A stretch of DNA of 8,553 bases, taken from NCBI GenBank assembly GCA_017530465.1, contig JAFXMJ010000408.1, positions 1 to 8,553 of the forward strand, in the 5' to 3' direction. Positions 6,968-8,553 of the stretch are shown here, in pieces; position 1 is the first letter of the stretch; each line of letters begins with the position of its first letter. A program made the translations under genes and the position numbers. Source of the DNA: Bacteroidales bacterium. GTDB lineage: Bacteria > Bacteroidota > Bacteroidia > Bacteroidales > UBA3824. The notes under the pieces are model-generated. The model made no database searches. It was given only the letters and a program-made list of their open reading frames with translations, and was not told where the DNA came from.

Positions 6968-8290
6968 ATGAATACAAAGTATTTAGAACGCAATATAGAC
7001 AAAGCCCTTGCAGAATGGAAAAAATCATCTGAACACAAGCCCATTTTGCTACGTGGTGCAAGACAAGTAGGGAAGACATCGGCGGTGAGGAATCTCGGCA
7101 AAACATTTGAAAATTATGTAGAGATAGACCTTCATCTCCGGCAAGATTTACATGCCGTATTCAACAAAATGAAGTCGCCTCAGCAGCTTTGCGAGGAGTT
7201 GTCGTTGCTTGAAGGCTTTACTTTCAAGCCTGGCAAAACGTTGTTTTTTATAGACGAAATACAGGATTGCCCTGCCGCAATAGGAAGCCTAAGGTATTTT
7301 TACGAACAATATCCCGAACTCCATGTCATAGCCGCAGGTTCATTGTTGGAGTTTGCCCTCGAAGAGTTGCCGTCCTTTGGCGTCGGACGCATACATTCGC
7401 TGTATATGTATCCTTTTTGTTTTTCGGAATTTCTCCAAGCGATGGACAATGCTCCTCTTGCCGCAGCCGTCAGCAAAGCGTCGCCGTCCAACCCTTTGTC
7501 TGATGTTGTTCACAACAAGCTTTTGCAGTTTTTGCGAGCCTTTATGATAATAGGCGGAATGCCAGCCGTTGTCAAAAAATACGTTGAAACCAATTCTTTT
7601 GTCGAGTGTCAGAAAATCCTTGCCGAACTTATAACTGCTTATAGGGACGATTTTGCAAAATACCGTCGCCGCATACCGTCGTCGCGTATAGATGCGGTCT
7701 TTATGTCGGTGGCGGCGCAGACGCAGGGCAAATTTATGTTTTCAAAAGTGGACGGTGTGCGCACAGAACAGGCTCAGGCAGCATTGCAGACGTTGATATT
7801 GGCGGGGTTGGTATATCCAGTAACTCACACAGCCGCCAATGGAATACCGCTCGGCGCAGAGACCGACGAAAGATGCCGCCGTATGATAATGTTTGATACG
7901 GGGCTGTTGCAACGTGTGCTTAATCTCGATTTGAAGGACATTATATTGGAAAATGACGTCAATTTTATCAACAAAGGTCCTTTGGCAGAGGTGTTTGTTG
8001 GGTGTGAGTTTGTGAAAAATATGCCCGCTGATTTTCCTGCCGCGCTATATTGTTGGCAACGAGACAAGAAGGGCAGTGATGCCGAGATAGATTATCTTGT
8101 ACAGTCGCACAATCAGATATTGCCGGTGGAAGTCAAGTCGGGCAAAACTGGCAAGATGCAGAGCCTACGTATATTTATGTCTCAAAAAAAATCGCCATTC
8201 GGCATCCGCACCTCGCTCGAGAATTTTTGCGAGTATCAAGATATAAAGGTGTATCCATTGTACGCGGCGGGCAATATCGTGAAATCATAA
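6968..8290 (+). CDS. ATP-binding protein of the AAA_14 / DUF4143 family
   Basis: The 440-residue product has the complete family layout. The N-terminal P-loop ATPase carries Walker A GARQVGKT (30-37), Walker B LFFIDEIQ (92-99, Asp96 and Glu97) and a sensor-like AAGSLLEFAL from residue 122. A helical middle follows, then a DUF4143 C-terminal domain that resembles a PD-(D/E)XK nuclease core: GPLAEVF with Glu341, EIDYL with Asp375, and VEVKSG with Glu388 and Lys390. All these residues are in place, so the protein looks functional. Members are abundant in multiple copies in Bacteroidota genomes, and their cellular role is not settled. Nuclease activity is suggested by the motif and not shown. The gene has a more A/T-rich look than its left neighbours, has its own promoter with upstream repeats, and is followed by another PD-(D/E)XK-family gene, so this is probably accessory or horizontally moved DNA. 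Confidence 0.93.
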   Translation: MNTKYLERNIDKALAEWKKSSEHKPILLRGARQVGKTSAVRNLGKTFENYVEIDLHLRQDLHAVFNKMKSPQQLCEELSLLEGFTFKPGKTLFFIDEIQDCPAAIGSLRYFYEQYPELHVIAAGSLLEFALEELPSFGVGRIHSLYMYPFCFSEFLQAMDNAPLAAAVSKASPSNPLSDVVHNKLLQFLRAFMIIGGMPAVVKKYVETNSFVECQKILAELITAYRDDFAKYRRRIPSSRIDAVFMSVAAQTQGKFMFSKVDGVRTEQAQAALQTLILAGLVYPVTHTAANGIPLGAETDERCRRMIMFDTGLLQRVLNLDLKDIILENDVNFINKGPLAEVFVGCEFVKNMPADFPAALYCWQRDKKGSDAEIDYLVQSHNQILPVEVKSGKTGKMQSLRIFMSQKKSPFGIRTSLENFCEYQDIKVYPLYAAGNIVKS

Positions 8291-8317
8291 TTTTTTTTAT
8301 TTTCCAAATAAATACAT

Positions 8318-8325
8318 TATATTTG
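8318..8325 (+). promoter_or_regulatory. -7 promoter box for the Rpn-family gene
   Basis: TATATTTG matches the TAnnTTTG consensus and lies 29 bp before the ATG at 8355. The -33 region is only a run of T (8291-8298), so the upstream element is weak. The 15 bases from the box onward (TATATTTGCGGCGTA) differ at one position from those at the ATPase promoter (TATATTTGCAGCGTA at 6937-6951). Confidence 0.55.
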
Positions 8326-8354
8326 CGGCGTAGAACAAACAAACGCATTTCACT

Positions 8355-8553
8355 ATGTCAAAGTACCTCAATCCCAAAGTCGATTTGACCTTCAAGAAGG
8401 TGTTTGGCGAGCATCCCAACCTCGTCAAGAGCCTTCTCAATGCGCTTTTGCCGTTGCCTAAGGGGATGGAGATTGTGAGCGTGGAGTACCTCACCAACGA
8501 AACTGTGCCCGACAATCCCGGCAAGAAGCTCTCCATCGTGGATGTTCGCTGCA
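8355..8553 (+). CDS. Rpn-family PD-(D/E)XK nuclease / putative transposase (3' partial)
   Basis: Translation from the ATG at 8355 gives MSKYLNPKVDLTFKKVFGEH and continues open for 66 codons to the window end. The opening, with its D.TFKK(V/I)FG motif followed by LLNALLP, is characteristic of the Rpn / PDDEXK_2 group of recombination-promoting nucleases or putative transposases. The run KLSIVDVRC (58-66) contains Asp63, which should be the first catalytic residue of the PD-(D/E)XK core. The following E-x-K/Q strand lies beyond the window. Family members are usually about 300 residues, so roughly three quarters is missing here, and integrity of the rest cannot be judged. In E. coli, Rpn proteins promote RecA-independent recombination and cut DNA. 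It has its own promoter, 64 bp after the AAA_14 ATPase gene. Confidence 0.88.
   Translation, partial: MSKYLNPKVDLTFKKVFGEHPNLVKSLLNALLPLPKGMEIVSVEYLTNETVPDNPGKKLSIVDVRC

Noticed and set aside
8283..8303. Terminator after the AAA_14 ATPase gene
   Set aside because: There is a T run (8291-8298) but no stable inverted repeat in front of it.
8291..8354. Inverted or direct copy of the 19-bp repeat on the right side of the ATPase gene, which would mark an element end
   Set aside because: No match to the repeat on either strand is visible in this gap, so a transposon with terminal repeats is not supported within the window.

Overview
The window looks like a chromosomal fragment from a member of the Bacteroidota, most likely Bacteroidales. 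Three upstream regions carry the TAnnTTTG -7 box typical of that phylum. Start codons are preceded by A/T-rich leaders and not by Shine-Dalgarno sequences. Every complete gene ends in TAA. The recognisable families (a large ABCG-like ABC ATPase with an FHA-like region, the AAA_14/DUF4143 ATPase, and the Rpn/PD-(D/E)XK transposase-like nuclease) are common there. Genus cannot be decided from the sequence. All genes are on the + strand.

Region 1 (1-4730) is an apparent three-gene operon of an export or envelope system. It holds a very large ABC transporter (5' end cut by the window; TerB-like and FHA-like parts, ABCG-type ATPase, six predicted membrane helices, a charged insert of about 245 residues before the last helix, Ala/Glu-rich tail), then a lipoprotein 37 bp downstream, then a small secreted six-cysteine protein 13 bp further on. 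It ends in a hairpin plus T-tract (4765-4824). Substrate and function are unknown. The layout suggests that the transporter works with the two envelope proteins.

Region 2 (4836-6834) has its own promoter and reads TPR-type lipoprotein, yqeY (GatB/YqeY-domain protein), then a SpoU/TrmH-family RNA 2'-O-methyltransferase. The methyltransferase is interrupted by an in-frame TAG at 6721-6723. The missing C-terminal SAM-binding knot motif is intact and in frame after the TAG, up to a TAA at 6832-6834. This is a very recent pseudogene, a sequence error, or possibly a read-through codon.

Region 3 (6835-8553) looks like accessory DNA. Three perfect 19-bp direct repeats at an exact 33-bp period run into the promoter of an AAA_14/DUF4143 ATPase with intact Walker motifs and a C-terminal PD-(D/E)XK-like motif. 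Next, behind its own promoter, is the start of an Rpn-family nuclease/transposase gene cut by the window end. The most unusual items are the phased repeats over the ATPase promoter, the amber-interrupted methyltransferase, and the multi-domain ABC transporter operon.
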